A stretch of DNA of 64,000 nucleotides, taken from assembly GCA_022701365.1 (NCBI GenBank), contig JAKUHH010000234.1:170991-234990 (forward strand). The letters run 5' to 3'. The notes beneath the pieces are model-generated. The model was not told the origin of the DNA. It did no database searches and was given only the letters and a program-made list of their open reading frames with translations. The stretch's first letter is position 1. Every line of letters starts with the position of its first letter. The translations under genes were made by a program, and so were the position numbers. This document shows positions 10,939 through 22,651 of this stretch, in pieces. The DNA comes from Mycocentrospora acerina. Lineage: Eukaryota; Ascomycota; Dothideomycetes; Pleosporales.

Positions 10939-13900
10939 TCATCGCGCAGCCTCGTCAACCGTGGCTTTGACGTCTCTCGCACGGTCGGCCCACTCCCTGT
11001 CCTCTCTTCCTAGGACATCGCTACCGAGTACAACTCTCAACAGGTCAGACAGCCCAATCGCGTTTTCTACTCCGCCAAAGTGCGCGCCCGTCCGCCTGCT
11101 CACTACGTTCCACTGCTCCACGACGTACACAAGCCACTTGACAAGCGGCTTGCGGTTGCGGCCTGCAAACGGATGTTCCTGCGCGTACCACAACGACTCC
11201 AATGTTGCGACTAGGTTCTCAAACGGCGCGTTGAGTCGGACCAATACGTCGATCGGCCAGGTCAGATTCGAGTTTAGCGCAAGCGTTTGTGTGACGTTCT
11301 GCGGGTCGTGCGTATAGAATTCCAGATCGTACTGTAGGAGGAGTTGAAGGACAACGTTTACGGGGAAGACGTTCTCGTTGAGATTGACGCGACGGCCAAT
11401 GTCCTCAACTTTCAGGGCGACCGACTCCCAAGGCGCGGATTGGCGGTCCTTGAGAGCGATGCGGTGGACTTGCTCGATGAGGTTCGACCATGTGTGGCGG
11501 ATGTCGGGAATGCTGCGGTAGTCGGCAGCATGGTAAATGAGCAGACAAATGTCGTAGTAGCCAGCCTGATCGGCGTAGTCATTGTACAACTGAGATGTGT
11601 TAGCATTTGATCCTGAATGGGATGGATAGGAATGGCTTACTCGTTCGACAGGCTGAATCTCGCCATCGAGGCGTGAGATGACCTCTTCTCTCCGCTTGCC
11701 AATGAGGCGCTCGTCGGCCTTGATCTTCTGCAAAACATCATCTTGGATGTTGGCAACATCCAGGTGGTCGCTAATATTTCGCAGAAGCTCTTGTCTCGAC
11801 TGTCTGTTGCGCACTCCAGTGTCTGAGAAACCAGTCATGCGTGTCGAGGCGTTTGCCTTTGCTCGCGAGAGGTACTCTATCCTCTTCTCTAGGGACAAAT
11901 TGAGCGAACTATTTGCGAGTTGAAATTGCGTCTCAGCAGCGCTCAAGAAGTCGTTGTAATGGGCATAGTAGCGCCAAAGGAGATCAGCATGAGCAAGATC
12001 CTTTTCAGCGCTCTGTCGCAGGTAGTCTACCACGAAAGGAGAGTTGATCTCGAGCAGGCGCTCAGCCCAGCCCTTCGACATGTACCAATCGTAAAGGTAG
12101 TTTTGGAAGACCTCGTCGTCAGAGCTGTTGATGACTTCGTACGCTTCGTGCTTACGACGCGTGACTTGAGAGACTACGCCGTCTGGAACGAAGCCCTGGT
12201 TGTTGTTGGCGAAATCGACAGCTTCGATGACTCTGAAAGCGAGGTTGTAGCACGCAGCGCGCTCGTCGTAGTATTGTCTCCGCACGTCATTTGGGTCAGT
12301 GCTAGGATCGTCTCTGTCCCTTATCCAGGAAAGAGCCTTATTCCCTCGGTCCCACTCTTGAGCAACCTTGAGAGCAAGTCGAATGGCGCCTATGCGATCA
12401 ATTAGCTGGAATCAGATATATATGCGATGTCCATAGTGCTTACCAGCGTAAAACTCAAGCTCGATGTACCTGTTGACCGTGGTAGTCAAGTTCTCGAAGC
12501 TCAAGCTCTTGGCCACTTGCTCGAACAGCCTCAGGCTGTCGTTGAGCAAGATGCGTCCACGATCGGCATTCGCGCCCACGTCCGCTGCCTTCTTCAGGTT
12601 CTCTTGAGCCTTGAAGATGACAACATCATCTGAGCTGCAGAAGCTGCCGCACTTTCTTCTCAAGGCTTCTGCAACCGTTTCCACGTTGGAGCCCTTGGCA
12701 ATGTTGCGGTTAACAATTGCCTTGACCAGCTCTCGCGCAAGCTCCTTGCCTTCTTTGGCTGAAAACAGTCCCTGGAAGGTCAGGCGGCGGACCCTTGTTT
12801 GTGACTCTGGGTTTGGCAATAGCGCCAGGATATCCTCCAGTCGCTCCTCGAACAGAACGAGCACGAAAGAAATGCCTTCGACGATGTTGTTGACTATCTG
12901 CAGCAGGCTGGTCAGAGCGCGGTTCTCGCCCTGAAGCTCAACCTCTTCCTGTCGCGAGGACACCCGACCCAGCGCCTCCGGTCCAGCCAACCCGTCAATG
13001 AAAGACTTGTTCGACTCCAAGAATTCTTGTAATTGCAGGAGCGCGCGTTGTATATCCTGCAGCTTGGCCACCGGTTGTGCAGATGTGAGGACAGGTCCAG
13101 TGGGCCCAAGGACCTCCGTTATAACAGGCGAGTTCCAAATTGAGCGCACAAGTCGAGCGACATACATTGCGATACCGTCATGACGGGCTGAAGGACGGAC
13201 GTTCTCCACGCTAAGGCCCTCCACTGTCGCGCTCTCCGTCAGATGCGCCTTCCCTCCAAATTCGATAAACACTCTACGCGCAAAATCGAGAACATCGGGA
13301 TCTGTGACTTTAGCAATTCGAGAATCAGGACCGACGTCCGATCCTTGCCCGCACGCTACAGCTAAAGCGGTAGCAGCTGTCTCGGCGAGACCGTACTGCT
13401 TTGCAAGCTTGCGGATATCGTTCTCAGCACCCTCTTGTCCGTTGCCGTACTTGATGATTGCTGCAAAGATGTCGACCAGCCTCCTCCTTCGCACAGTCTC
13501 AATGCCAAATGATGTGATGATTGCAAACTCGGAAAGTGGCTTGTCAAACTGCGTGGACAGCTCGTTGCCAAAGCCCAGAGGCTCATTTCTGGCCGCAAAA
13601 GGCTCTGAAACCTGGCCCATGTCCAATATCCTGCCGACGAGCTCCAGCGACAATCCCGTCTCGGTGTAGCGTGGGGGCTCAGATGTCTCGCGCTGACTGA
13701 GCAGGCCAGAATGAGGAGCTGTGATGAAAAGGGTCTGGTTGGCGTCATTTTCAGCCTTGAGGACGAAGGAGAAGAATGACCCCGGCGCATATCGATTGCC
13801 GTGCTTTGTGTCTCGCAGCGCTCTCGAGTCGAGTCCCAACGGTGTGCCGCCCGTGTATGGCTGTATTTGCGTCGAGTTGGTTTGTTGCGTGGCTGGGCCG

Positions 13901-15241
13901 TCGTATGGTGGGAACCGTATATGCCGTAGCTGCATGCTATTGGGTGCGCTTGTGTTGTCGCTGCTCCATCCGCCAGAAGTAGTGCTCAGATAGAGTCTGC
14001 ATCCCGAGGATGTGGTCGCCATAAGAGAAAGGTGGTCAGCTTCGGTGCCTGTGATGGGACTCAAGCTGACGAGAGCCATCTTGTCGAGCGCAGCGCCTTG
14101 CCGGACAATGTGACTGCACATGGTCTGGATATTTGCGAGCGTGCGCGTGATGACGCATTCTAGCGTGGCTGGGGATCGCATGTAGTAGACCTTGATGGTG
14201 CCGTTTGTGGAGAGTGTGTAGAGGAGATTTCGCGTGTCGTCAATGACCATCTGCTGCGTCCCGACCTGCTTGGTGACGCCGTAGAATGGCAGCGCTGGGA
14301 GCCCGACTGCTGTCGAGACGTGGTTGGTCTTGCTGCACTTGCTCGAAAACCACCTGTCCTCCTGCTGGTAGTTGAGCTCGTAGACGTCCTCGGAGCCCCC
14401 GTCGCCAAAGAATATGCGCCCCGTCTTCGCGGAGCCCTCGATTGCTGTGACGTTGATCTTCCTGACCGACGTCGACAGGCCTGTGCGGTAGAGCGTGATG
14501 CCATGGACGCCCTCGGGCCCGCGCTGGCACTCGACGGCGATGAGGAAGATGTCGGTCGTGGTCGCGACGACGAGCAGGTAGTCGATGGTGCTGACAAAGA
14601 CCTTTGCGCGTGGCTTGACCAGCCTGACGCAGGTGATGTTGTGCGGCTGCTCCTCGAAGCCAACGAGCTCGGGGTTGGGGTGGGTGTAGTCCCAGAGGTA
14701 GACCTGGTTGTCGACGGTGACCCAGGCGTGGTTGATCTCGGCAAACAGGCCCATCTTGGTCGACATTTGCGTGTGGTCGACCTGCTCGAAGACGGCCTCG
14801 GGCAGGCGGTAGGTGCGCAGCTTCTGGAACGGCGACCAGGCGGGGTTGGATGGGAGCTCGTACTCGCCGGACACGCCCTCTGCAGCAGTTGTTAGCATCC
14901 ATGCCTGTGAGTGTGCCTGTGCATGTGACCATGGCCATGACCGCGGCCATGACCACAGCCACCGCCAGGCCCTGCGCGCTCTACTCACGCCCAATGTACG
15001 TCTCCAGCGCCGGGAAGCGGTTGTCCCGGTCCAGCATGCTGTTGATTGTGCGCGCGGCACGGTCGATGGCGCTCTCGGCCGGCGGTGCAGGCAGCGCCTG
15101 GGCTGTTTGCGCTGGCGGGAGCGGCTGTGGTTGCGCCATCGAGGGCCGTCGTGCGAAGCCGGGGCGGTTTGGCGCCGGTGTGTTGACAAACGCGCCGGGC
15201 GTGGGGCGCTGCGGCGTGGCGGGCGGTCCCTGGAAGGCCAT
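10939..15241 (-). CDS. NUP170: non-repetitive nucleoporin, Nup170/Nup157/Nup155 family
   Basis: Large scaffold nucleoporin of the inner ring of the nuclear pore. Exons are 15241-14989, 14879-12444, 12389-11641 and 11589-10939, 1362 residues, the usual size for the family. The N-terminus is low-complexity Pro/Ala, then the conserved block spliced from LETYIGQ into GVSGEYELPSNPAWSPFQ begins the beta-propeller (about 90-560). The rest is the alpha-solenoid, including LYNDYADQAGYYDICLLIYHAADYR. Introns are 109, 54 and 51 bp. The 51-bp intron (11590-11640; GTAAGC, GCTAAC branch, CAG) is a multiple of three without a stop, so retention would add 17 residues. ATG 15241 is the first ATG in frame. The upstream frame only has HVHVH-type repeats. 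Confidence 0.94.
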
Positions 15242-15877
15242 GCTGGCGGGAGGGTCGTGGATGTGGACGTGGACGTGGACGTGGGCGTGGTTGGGGATGC
15301 GGTCAGCGGCGGTCGCGAATGCAGCGAGGGCGTGTTCAGGTCGAGGTTGGGAGCACGCGCCGGCCGTCACACATGCACATCAGTCGCGTGCGGATGGTGT
15401 GGCTGTGCGAAGCTGGGAAGAGCGCCGGGACGGTGAGAGCAGCAGGGACAGCCGGGCGCAATTGCGATGCGAATCGAGCTTCCGTTCTTTTGTTGTTTGT
15501 GAACTTTGCACCCCGACTGGAGCTTGCTTGGCGGCAGGGATCTCAGCTCCAGCGCGTCACTTATGTCATCCAGCCATGTGCTGGCGCCCCGGTGCTGCGA
15601 GGAATGGCAGGCGGAGTGTGTGTCGGGAGAGTCACGGGGAATATATGGCTCGTCGCTGTCGTCGTCTGCTGTTGCTGAAGTTGTTGCATATTCTCCTGCT
15701 GCATTGGCTGCTTTCTGCCAAATAAAAAAATCTGCGCCTTGCTGCGTCCGTCTACCACTGCCAATCCAACACCAGCAACCCTGCAGAAGATCCATCCAGA
15801 GCTATTCCGCCCACGTAAATTATACCACACACCCACCACCCACGTAGATTACCCAACCCTCCACCACCCCACCCACA
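15242..15877. other. divergent promoter region NUP170/AIM41
   Basis: A shared 636-bp 5' region. It contains a GTGGAC hexamer array (15253-15290) just upstream of the NUP170 ATG and a CAACTTCAG/CAGCAA-rich stretch near 15660-15720. No ORF is supported. Confidence 0.6.
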
Positions 15878-16435
15878 ATGTCTCTCTTCCGCTCCCCTCT
15901 GCTGCGAGCAAACCTCCTCGCTGCCTCGCGCCCCATCTCCCGCTCCCCCTCCCTCCGCTTCTCCTCCACAACCAGCGAGCCCACCATCCTGCCCCGCCTG
16001 CAATCCGACCTCAAGCTCGCCCTGCGCTCCAAGAACAAGCCCGCCCTCAACGTGATCCGCTCGCTGCAGGCAGAAATAATAAACGCCTCCAAGACCGCAA
16101 AACCAATCACCACCGACGCCGCCCTCTACGCCCTCATCCAGAAGCAAATCAAGGCCACCAACACCGCCATTGAGGAGTTCCAGACGGCCAAGCGAGACGA
16201 TCTAGTCGACAAGGAGCAGGGGCAGTTGGACGTCTTGCAAAAGTATGCGGGCGAGATACCAAAGGTGGAGGAGAGCGAGGTAGACACCATTGTTGGGGAG
16301 ATTGTCGAGAAGCTCGAGGAGGGGAAGAGGAGCTTTGGGAGTGTCATGGGCAAAGTCATGGGGGCATTGAAGGGTCGGCCGCATGATGTTGAGTATGTGA
16401 CGAGGAAGATTGAGGAGTTGGTGGGGAAGAAGTGA
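15878..16435 (+). CDS. AIM41: AIM41-like mitochondrial YqeY-domain protein
   Basis: Intronless, 185 residues. The basic, Ser/Arg-rich N-terminus (MSLFRSPLLRANLLAASRP, then RFSST) looks like a mitochondrial targeting presequence. The remainder is a GatB/YqeY-type helical domain: LKLALRSKNKPALNVIRSL, IQKQIKATNTAIEEFQTAKR, and the C-terminal VMGALKGRPHDVEYV region. Yeast Aim41 is mitochondrial, and bacterial YqeY resembles the tRNA-binding tail of GatB; a precise role is not established. The last codons and stop form the first unit of a tandem array running into the 3' flank. Confidence 0.9.
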   Translation: MSLFRSPLLRANLLAASRPISRSPSLRFSSTTSEPTILPRLQSDLKLALRSKNKPALNVIRSLQAEIINASKTAKPITTDAALYALIQKQIKATNTAIEEFQTAKRDDLVDKEQGQLDVLQKYAGEIPKVEESEVDTIVGEIVEKLEEGKRSFGSVMGKVMGALKGRPHDVEYVTRKIEELVGKK

Positions 16436-17003
16436 GCATGCGGTGAAAATTAGAGGGCATGTGGGGATGGATGGGAGTGTACGATTGAAGCTGTATACCA
16501 CCGTGTATGATGTAATGAATATTAGAGAGTTGATGGGAAGACGTGAGCTTGCAGTGGAAAATAGAGAAAAGGATAGGAGTGTATGATTGAAGCAAGCTAT
16601 GTATCACTGTGCAAAATGTAATGGAGAGCAGAGAGCAGACAGGAAGACGTACTCTTGCAGTAAAAAATAGAGAGAATAGAAAAAGAAGGAAATGTACGAT
16701 TAAAGCTGTGTGTAGCTGTGTATGATGCTATGAAAATTATAGAGTCAGTAGGAAGAGTTAAAGATGTAGTAGAAACTGAAGAGCTGGCAGGAAAATATTG
16801 ACATGCTATAAGAATAAAAATTGCAGAGTTGGTAGGAAGAGATAACCATGCAGTAGAAGTTAGAGAGCAAACAGGAAAATATTGACGTGCTATAAAAACC
16901 AGAGAATTGAAGGAAGAAACAAACATACAGTAAAAAAATAAAGAGAATAGACAAGGACGAGAATGCACAATCAAAGCTGTGTGTTACTGTGTAAGGATGC
17001 GTA
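16405..17003 (+). repeat. degenerate tandem array derived from the AIM41 3' end
   Basis: Units of about 106-113 bp start at about 16405, 16519, 16625 and 16734, followed by shorter 40-50 bp partial units to about 17003. Each begins with a core resembling the last AIM41 codons and stop (for example GAGAGTTGATGGGAAGACG against GAGGAGTTGGTGGGGAAGA) and, in full units, carries a second block with GTACGATTGAAGCTGTGT-like sequence and a TGTATGATG tail. Copies become more AT-rich and degenerate with distance from the gene. Confidence 0.75.
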
Positions 17004-18108
17004 TGATCAACGTCTGCCAGGAGTATACAAGAAACCACGTCTGCAGTGGGAAACGTAGACCCCACTGTTCCAGGCCTGAGTCTTCACTCCACAGAAGAAA
17101 CCATAAGTGGAGAGAGGAACATCAAACAAGGTTGCTGCACTCGATGCCCCTCAGCCGCGCTGTTTGGGCGCAGACGCGAACCCAAGTCAGCCAGCACTGC
17201 TGCCCACGTGCATGAGTGACAGCGGCAACGTTTTGTACCTGCAGAAGTCGACAGCTGCGAACTGCCGCCAGCGACACGGCAAAGTGTTTCTTGCAAAGGT
17301 AGTTTGCATTTCCAGATGCCATACGGAGTACGACGCTAAAAAAAGATGTGTGCATCCAGGCGGCGTCGAGTCGTACATAGTAGCATGCATCGAGCGGAAC
17401 TCTTACGGCCTGGCTGGCTAGTCTGTCTCTATTTCTGCCGTGACGTCATGCTGGGCGTTGGGTCAACCTCGAGATGCAACACAGTGCCTGGCACCGGTAG
17501 CCGTGTGACAACGGTAAAAATACCTAGTCGCAACCATGATAGCCTAGTGTAGAGAATGTCAGGCTGGACATGGTATGATGAGAAGGCAGTGCTGCATCAG
17601 ACGTCGCCCAAGAAGCTCATACCCAGGTCCGTGTCTATGCCCACATCACGCCCACATTCTTTCTGCTTGATCCCACGGCACACAATATGCACGCCCAACA
17701 TGAAGACACCAACGCCCAAGCAGTTAAGCAGAAACGCCCGCCATGCCGAGCAGAAACGCCGAAGATCCAAGGCCGGGGTCCACTCCGCGCGTTGTGTGCG
17801 CCTTGGTGGGATGCAGGGGATGCAGGGCATGTAAGCCTATGACGCAACCTTGTCTCAATCAGTGTCGAGAGTTGGTTGCGCCCACACACCACACCACGTC
17901 TTCCTTGGGCCCTGCAACATATATACCGTCGCCGCCCGCTTTGTGCACTGCCACCTAACCATCTAACCACCACAGGAGAGCGATCCAGCCCACCTGAAAC
18001 GCAGTCCGGCATACCCTGCCGTTCCTTTTTGGCCGAATACCCCAGGACCCCGCACAATTACATCGCCCACCTGCACACACATAAATATATCCACACAAAC
18101 ACACAACC
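17004..18108. other. intergenic, no supported gene
   Basis: Many short ORFs overlap on both strands without domain or splice support. The region serves as the 5' flank of the DUF8035-like gene; the last 130 bp before its ATG are CA-rich (ACACACATAAATATATCC), like a fungal core promoter or 5' UTR. Confidence 0.5.
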
Positions 18109-19804
18109 ATGTATCGCTCCTCGACAGGCGCTTTGGACCAGTTTGACGACGAGCCGCCGCGCGGAGGCCAGCGATGGGACCGTGACAGATTTGAGCGCGA
18201 GCAGCGAAGCGGAGGCGGAGGTGGCAGCCAGCGCGGCGGAAGCGTCCGTGGCGGCGGCGGCGAGCATGAACACTACCGCTTCCAGGAGCACGACCGCTTC
18301 CCTGGAGGCCGCCGCGATGTCGATATCCACGAAGACCGCGACCGCCGAGGCCCTCGTGTGCTTGAGAGGGAGCGTGTTTTCCACGACGAACGCTTCGACC
18401 GGCCCGCACGACGCCGCAACGACATCTTTGACGATCAGACGCCCTCAGAGGTAGCCAACCTGGCACTGGCGCCGTATCGCCGCGCTTCCGTCATCGACAG
18501 AGACATCAACATCAACAAAAACGTCGATATCGACATCACCCCAAGGCGGCGGCCCGCTCGTCCGCAATATATTCGCCGGCAATCCTCCCTCGACACCTTT
18601 GACCGTCGCCCACTGCCACGGTACGGAGACATTGAGAGGGACGAATACAGGCCACCAACCAACGTTCCTATCCCACTCCCTGTACGCGAGCGCCGGGCCT
18701 CGCCTCCCCGCCGATTCCGTGATGAAGACGAATTCGAGGACTTTAGATTCGCCGAACGTTCGGGGCGGGGGCGAGACCGCGAGGCCGATTATCGCGAAGT
18801 TGAAATCCACAGAGAGAAGAGCAGAGTTCGCAGGAGTAAGAGTGTAGCCAAGTCGGCTCGCAGCTCGTCCGTCTCCAGCTTTGAGGAAGCCCAGCCTTCA
18901 CGTGCAACCTGGGGCAAGAAGGGTCGAACACGACTACCAAAACGCCTGGTTAAGAGGGAAGCTGTGATTGAACTTGGCTATCCATTTGAAGAAGAGGTAT
19001 GCACCCCAACTTTTAACGAGGCTTTTTCTGACTTGTATAGGACGACTTCATCGTCATCACTCGAGCACTCGAAAAGGAACACATTGACGAAGTGATCAAG
19101 ACGAGCGAGGGCTACAAAGAGAGTAAGTGATGTTGAAAACACTAGAATTTCTATGCTCACATCGTTCAGTGGAGAAGACCATGTATGTGTACGAGGAAAA
19201 AATCGAGACTCACCCACCACCACCTGCTTCAGTCTACGACCCTCCTCCTCCGCCAGCCTCCGTGTATGCACCACCACCGCCTCCCTCGGTACATGCACCA
19301 CCTCCACCAGCATCTGTGTATGCACCGCCTCCACCGGCATCTGTGTACGCACCGCCACCACCGCCTCCCCAGTCGGTACACGCCCCTCCCCCACCGCAAT
19401 ATGCTCCCTCTGTACACGCTCCCTCCGTACATGCTCCCCCTCCACAACCACAATACGCCCAGTCCCACTACGCAGCATCACACTACGCCCAATCGGTCCG
19501 CGAGCCATCTCCCCCCAGGCATGAGTACGAGCGCGAAGAATACGTGCACGTTGAGCGTTCCAACGCAATCCACGGCCCAGCAACTGCATTCCTGCCCGAC
19601 TCCCGCCAACAACTTGTACGCCACCGCCGCTCCGAGCGCGACATTCGCGAGGAAATCCGTTCGCTCGAGGAAGAGCGCCGCATGCTCAAGTACGAGCGCG
19701 ACACGGACCTTGTAGTTCTCGAACGCCGCGAACCCAAGCGAGAGATGGTCAGAGTGGATCGGGATAAGAAGGGTAGGTTGGCCCTTGTTCGCTCGGCTCA
19801 TTAG
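18109..19804 (+). CDS. Arg/Gly/Pro-rich protein with DUF8035-like domain
   Basis: Exons 18109-18996, 19041-19122 and 19170-19804 give 534 residues. Introns are 44 bp (GTATGC...TATAG) and 47 bp (GTAAGT...TTCAG). Residues 1-270 are charged, disordered and rich in RGG/RD dipeptides. The conserved part spans the splice sites: KRLVKREAVIELGYPFEEE, then DDFIVITRALEKEHIDEVI and YEEKIE, matching my recollection of the fungal DUF8035 domain. It is followed by repeated PPPPASVYAPPPP units, an S-H-Y-A-Q-S stretch and a C-terminal coiled-coil-like acidic/basic block (EERRMLKYERDTDLVVLERRE). The function of the family is unknown. Spacing suggests an independent transcription unit. Confidence 0.8.
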
Positions 19805-20771
19805 TTGCGGGGGCTGATTGATATGGTTAGCAAGGAGGGTAAAGGACAAGCCGAACCCGAAGCTCGTGGCTGCGATGATTGGAACGTTGTCTTGAAAGAT
19901 GGATTGGTTTGGTTGAGAGAAGATCTGTACGGAGAGGTTTTTTTGATCGGTTTTATCAAAGGCGGTGCGCTTTGGCGTTTTCTTCTTCTTTCTTTCTTTC
20001 TCTCCCTTTTCTTTCTGATGACATTGGATTTTTTTTTCTTCTTCTCCATTTACGAATTTTACGGCTGGGATGTTTGAGTATGAGAGAAAACCTTGTGTTT
20101 TTATGATGGATTATGCTTTACATGCGGGGGGGTGTTGGCTCCTTTTGGGTTATGATAGAGAGATGGGTGTATGCGCATATACACACGCACACACACATAT
20201 ATATATATGAATTACCACTTTCTTTCTTTTGTCTTTTCGAATTTTAACTCTTTAGGTCGTTGATATGCTGCTTGCTTTAATTTTATTCCTGTTCTACTTG
20301 ATAACTTGACTTGGCTGGGCTGGGCTTGTCGCTACTACCTACCTTGGGAAACTCTGCATGCGTATTTCGTATGGTTACTGCAAATGTAAACACATGCATA
20401 TATGCGTCCAAGTAAGTAAGCAACTTGGCAAATTACAAAGTCACATCTCCGGCTGAACTGTAAGCACGGCAGGTTATTAGTAGTAGTACATATGTATCTA
20501 GTGATGATGGGTAATTAATTAACTTTCATGAGTGCGTGTGCACGCACCACCCACCCGCCCTATTGTTTTTTTTTAGGTATCCTTGTACCTACCCTTGTAC
20601 ACCTCATCCGCGTCTTTACTCTCCTTTCTCATCATCATCATCATCATCATCACCACCACAATCACAGCTTGACAACCATTATCAACACAGCCACGATTGA
20701 ATTTTTTTGAAAACTCCCCCTCGTCTTTATACGTGTCGGATACTTTGATCGCAGAATACATACATAGAGTC
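19805..20771. other. intergenic with low-complexity runs
   Basis: Contains a CT/TTC-rich run near 19980-20045, a CA/TA dinucleotide run at about 20185-20210 and an ATC triplet run at 20630-20655. No gene is supported. The triplet run probably lies in the promoter or 5' UTR of the next gene. Confidence 0.6.
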
Positions 20772-21792
20772 ATGGCTTCTAGATCTTCTCAAGGGGAGAC
20801 ACTCTCGATTTGGGCGCGGAAGAGGGACTTTGTGTATTTTGTGTTTTTCGTGGTGCATGTGCCTGTTATGCTTGGTATGTGTTTTTTTAAACATTTATAT
20901 TCGTGTTCATGTTCATGGTCATGTTCAAGTCTCTCCACCACCCCCCTTTTTTTCCTTTCCTATTCGGTCATTTCAAGATGGCGGGGTGCAAGGATTTCCC
21001 CGCGAGTTTGAGGGTTGTGTAGGGAGGTAGATGAGGTGGGAGGGCGGAGTTACAAGATGCGAGTTTAGGATTTTTGTTTGTTTCGGTGTGAGGTTGTTAA
21101 TAGAGAGTGCTTTTGGTGAGAAGGATTTGCAAAGTGGATACGTGGAGATGGCCTGTTTCTATTGCTTTGCTGATATTTCAATCGCAGGATTTGATCTGAC
21201 GTCGTACTATCCGGCTAATGTCAAGCCGGTGTGGATGGATGCTCTAAGGGAGTGGTATGTCGCTACTTATGGCGATAGGTTCTTTTACAACCCACCGTAA
21301 TGTGTTCCCCATTTTTTTTTAAAGTTTTACATCTTGTATTTGATCCGTTCTTTGCTAACTCTTCCCTTTTAGGGCATGGTTTCCTGTCCTTCAGTTCCTT
21401 GAGCTGACTTTCCACCTCCCTTTCACGCTCTGGGCTATTCCTGCGCTACTTCGAAATGACCCTCGTATTCCGCTAGCGTTGCTAGTGTTTGGTCTCGAGA
21501 CAAGTCTTACTACGTTGGTTTGTTTAGCGGAGATGCTGAGTTGGGAAGAGCTGAGCTGGGTGCAGAGGGGTTGGGGTGGATTGGGGGGTATGTATGGGGG
21601 GTATTTGGCAGTTGGTGAGTCTGAGATTCTCTTTACTGCTTTCTGCGGGCGGATCTTTTGAACAAGAGTGGGACGAGAGCTGATGTTTGCGTGCTTCTAG
21701 GTATTTTTATGACGCTAGATTGCTATGCGAGGTTGGATCAGTGGATTTTGAGACAAAAGGGTCTGGAATCTGTTACTAAGAAGAAATTGTGA
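20772..21792 (+). CDS. EMA19: EXPERA-domain membrane protein (TMEM97/EMA19-like)
   Basis: Exons 20772-20874, 21188-21296, 21373-21614 and 21701-21792 give 181 residues. The product has four hydrophobic helices: DFVYFVFFVVHVPVMLGFDL, FLELTFHLPFTLWAIPALL, LALLVFGLETSLTTLVCLAEM, and GGMYGGYLAVGIFMTLDCYARL. The layout, with the short N-terminal cytosolic segment and a lysine-rich C-terminus (VTKKKL), fits the EXPERA family that includes the sigma-2 receptor TMEM97 and yeast Ema19, which acts at the ER/mitochondrial import interface. Introns are 313, 76 and 86 bp. The first is long for this window; its reading frames carry no convincing extra exon. The precise substrate or role cannot be read from sequence. 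Confidence 0.82.
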
Positions 21793-22651
21793 AAGCCATG
21801 TGGAATGGACGTGGGTGAGTGGAAAGCTAGCAATGGACCTAAAAATGATGTATTGTGCCATCTGGGGTATGTTTTCTAATCTGTCGCTTTCCATGGTAGT
21901 TTCACATTCACATATTAAAACGCTCATATTGCTATTGCAGTAAATCCTATTTCAATTAAAACCCTCAGAACGAGTCCACAAATAGGTAATAACTGAGGAA
22001 ATATACTCCAGGTATTAAGGTAAATGCGAACCGAGAAAAATGCCATCATAGAGAAGCGGGGAGATCCCACAAACCCCCAAAGCGTTCAACTATCAAACTC
22101 GGGATAAAACCACGCGACGATGGCTTATGCACATGCAAGATCGCACTCGCACCATACGAAAAGCGCAACACGACCATCCCACCCAACCATCCACCAAAAC
22201 ACCACAACATCACCATCAGCAAGCCACAAATCCCCCATCTCCATCTTCCGACCTATTTAGCCTGAATACCCGGGCAGGCGCCTCAGCCCACGTGTAAGCT
22301 AAACCCACCCGGCCCAATCATCACCACTCGTCTCTACCCTCCGCAGCCCGCCAAGTCGCGTCTAGCATCGCGTGTCAGCAACCACCGGCAAGAACTGGGG
22401 TAAAACATGTTGTGCAACACCCGGAAGAAGGACAATGGCGTACTGGCTAAAGTGTGGGGTTGAGAGGACATCACGACCCGGATATCTGTACTAAAAAAGA
22501 TAAGGATGAGAATAAAAAGAGTCGATCATTCCCCTCCTGGACATTTTTTTTAATTAACTCTTGATATTTATATTCACAAGTGTCTTCTTTCTGGCTTGTA
22601 ATATTTTCAAATCATTAGATCCCCCTTTTTTTCTTGCCTGATTTATTCATC
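21793..22651. other. upstream region of the sugar transporter
   Basis: No ORF is supported. The stretch includes a CCAAT box near 22314 and three matches to the relaxed carbon-repressor consensus SYGGRG. The last 150 bp are T-rich. Confidence 0.55.
22056..22459 (+). promoter_or_regulatory. candidate CreA-type (SYGGRG) sites upstream of the sugar transporter
   Basis: GCGGGG at 22056-22061, CTGGGG at 22395-22400 and GTGGGG at 22454-22459 match SYGGRG on the plus strand, 200-600 bp before the ATG. The motif is short, so chance matches are expected. Carbon regulation is only a suggestion from the gene's likely role. Confidence 0.25.

Noticed and set aside
14160..15725. Several long ORFs overlapping the NUP170 5' half on both strands
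   Set aside because: GC-rich shadow frames of the nucleoporin gene with Arg/Ser/Pro-biased composition. No domains.
19153..19849. Long ORFs in other frames of the proline-rich exon (His/Leu-rich, Trp/Arg-rich)
   Set aside because: Low-complexity shadows of the polyproline repeats.
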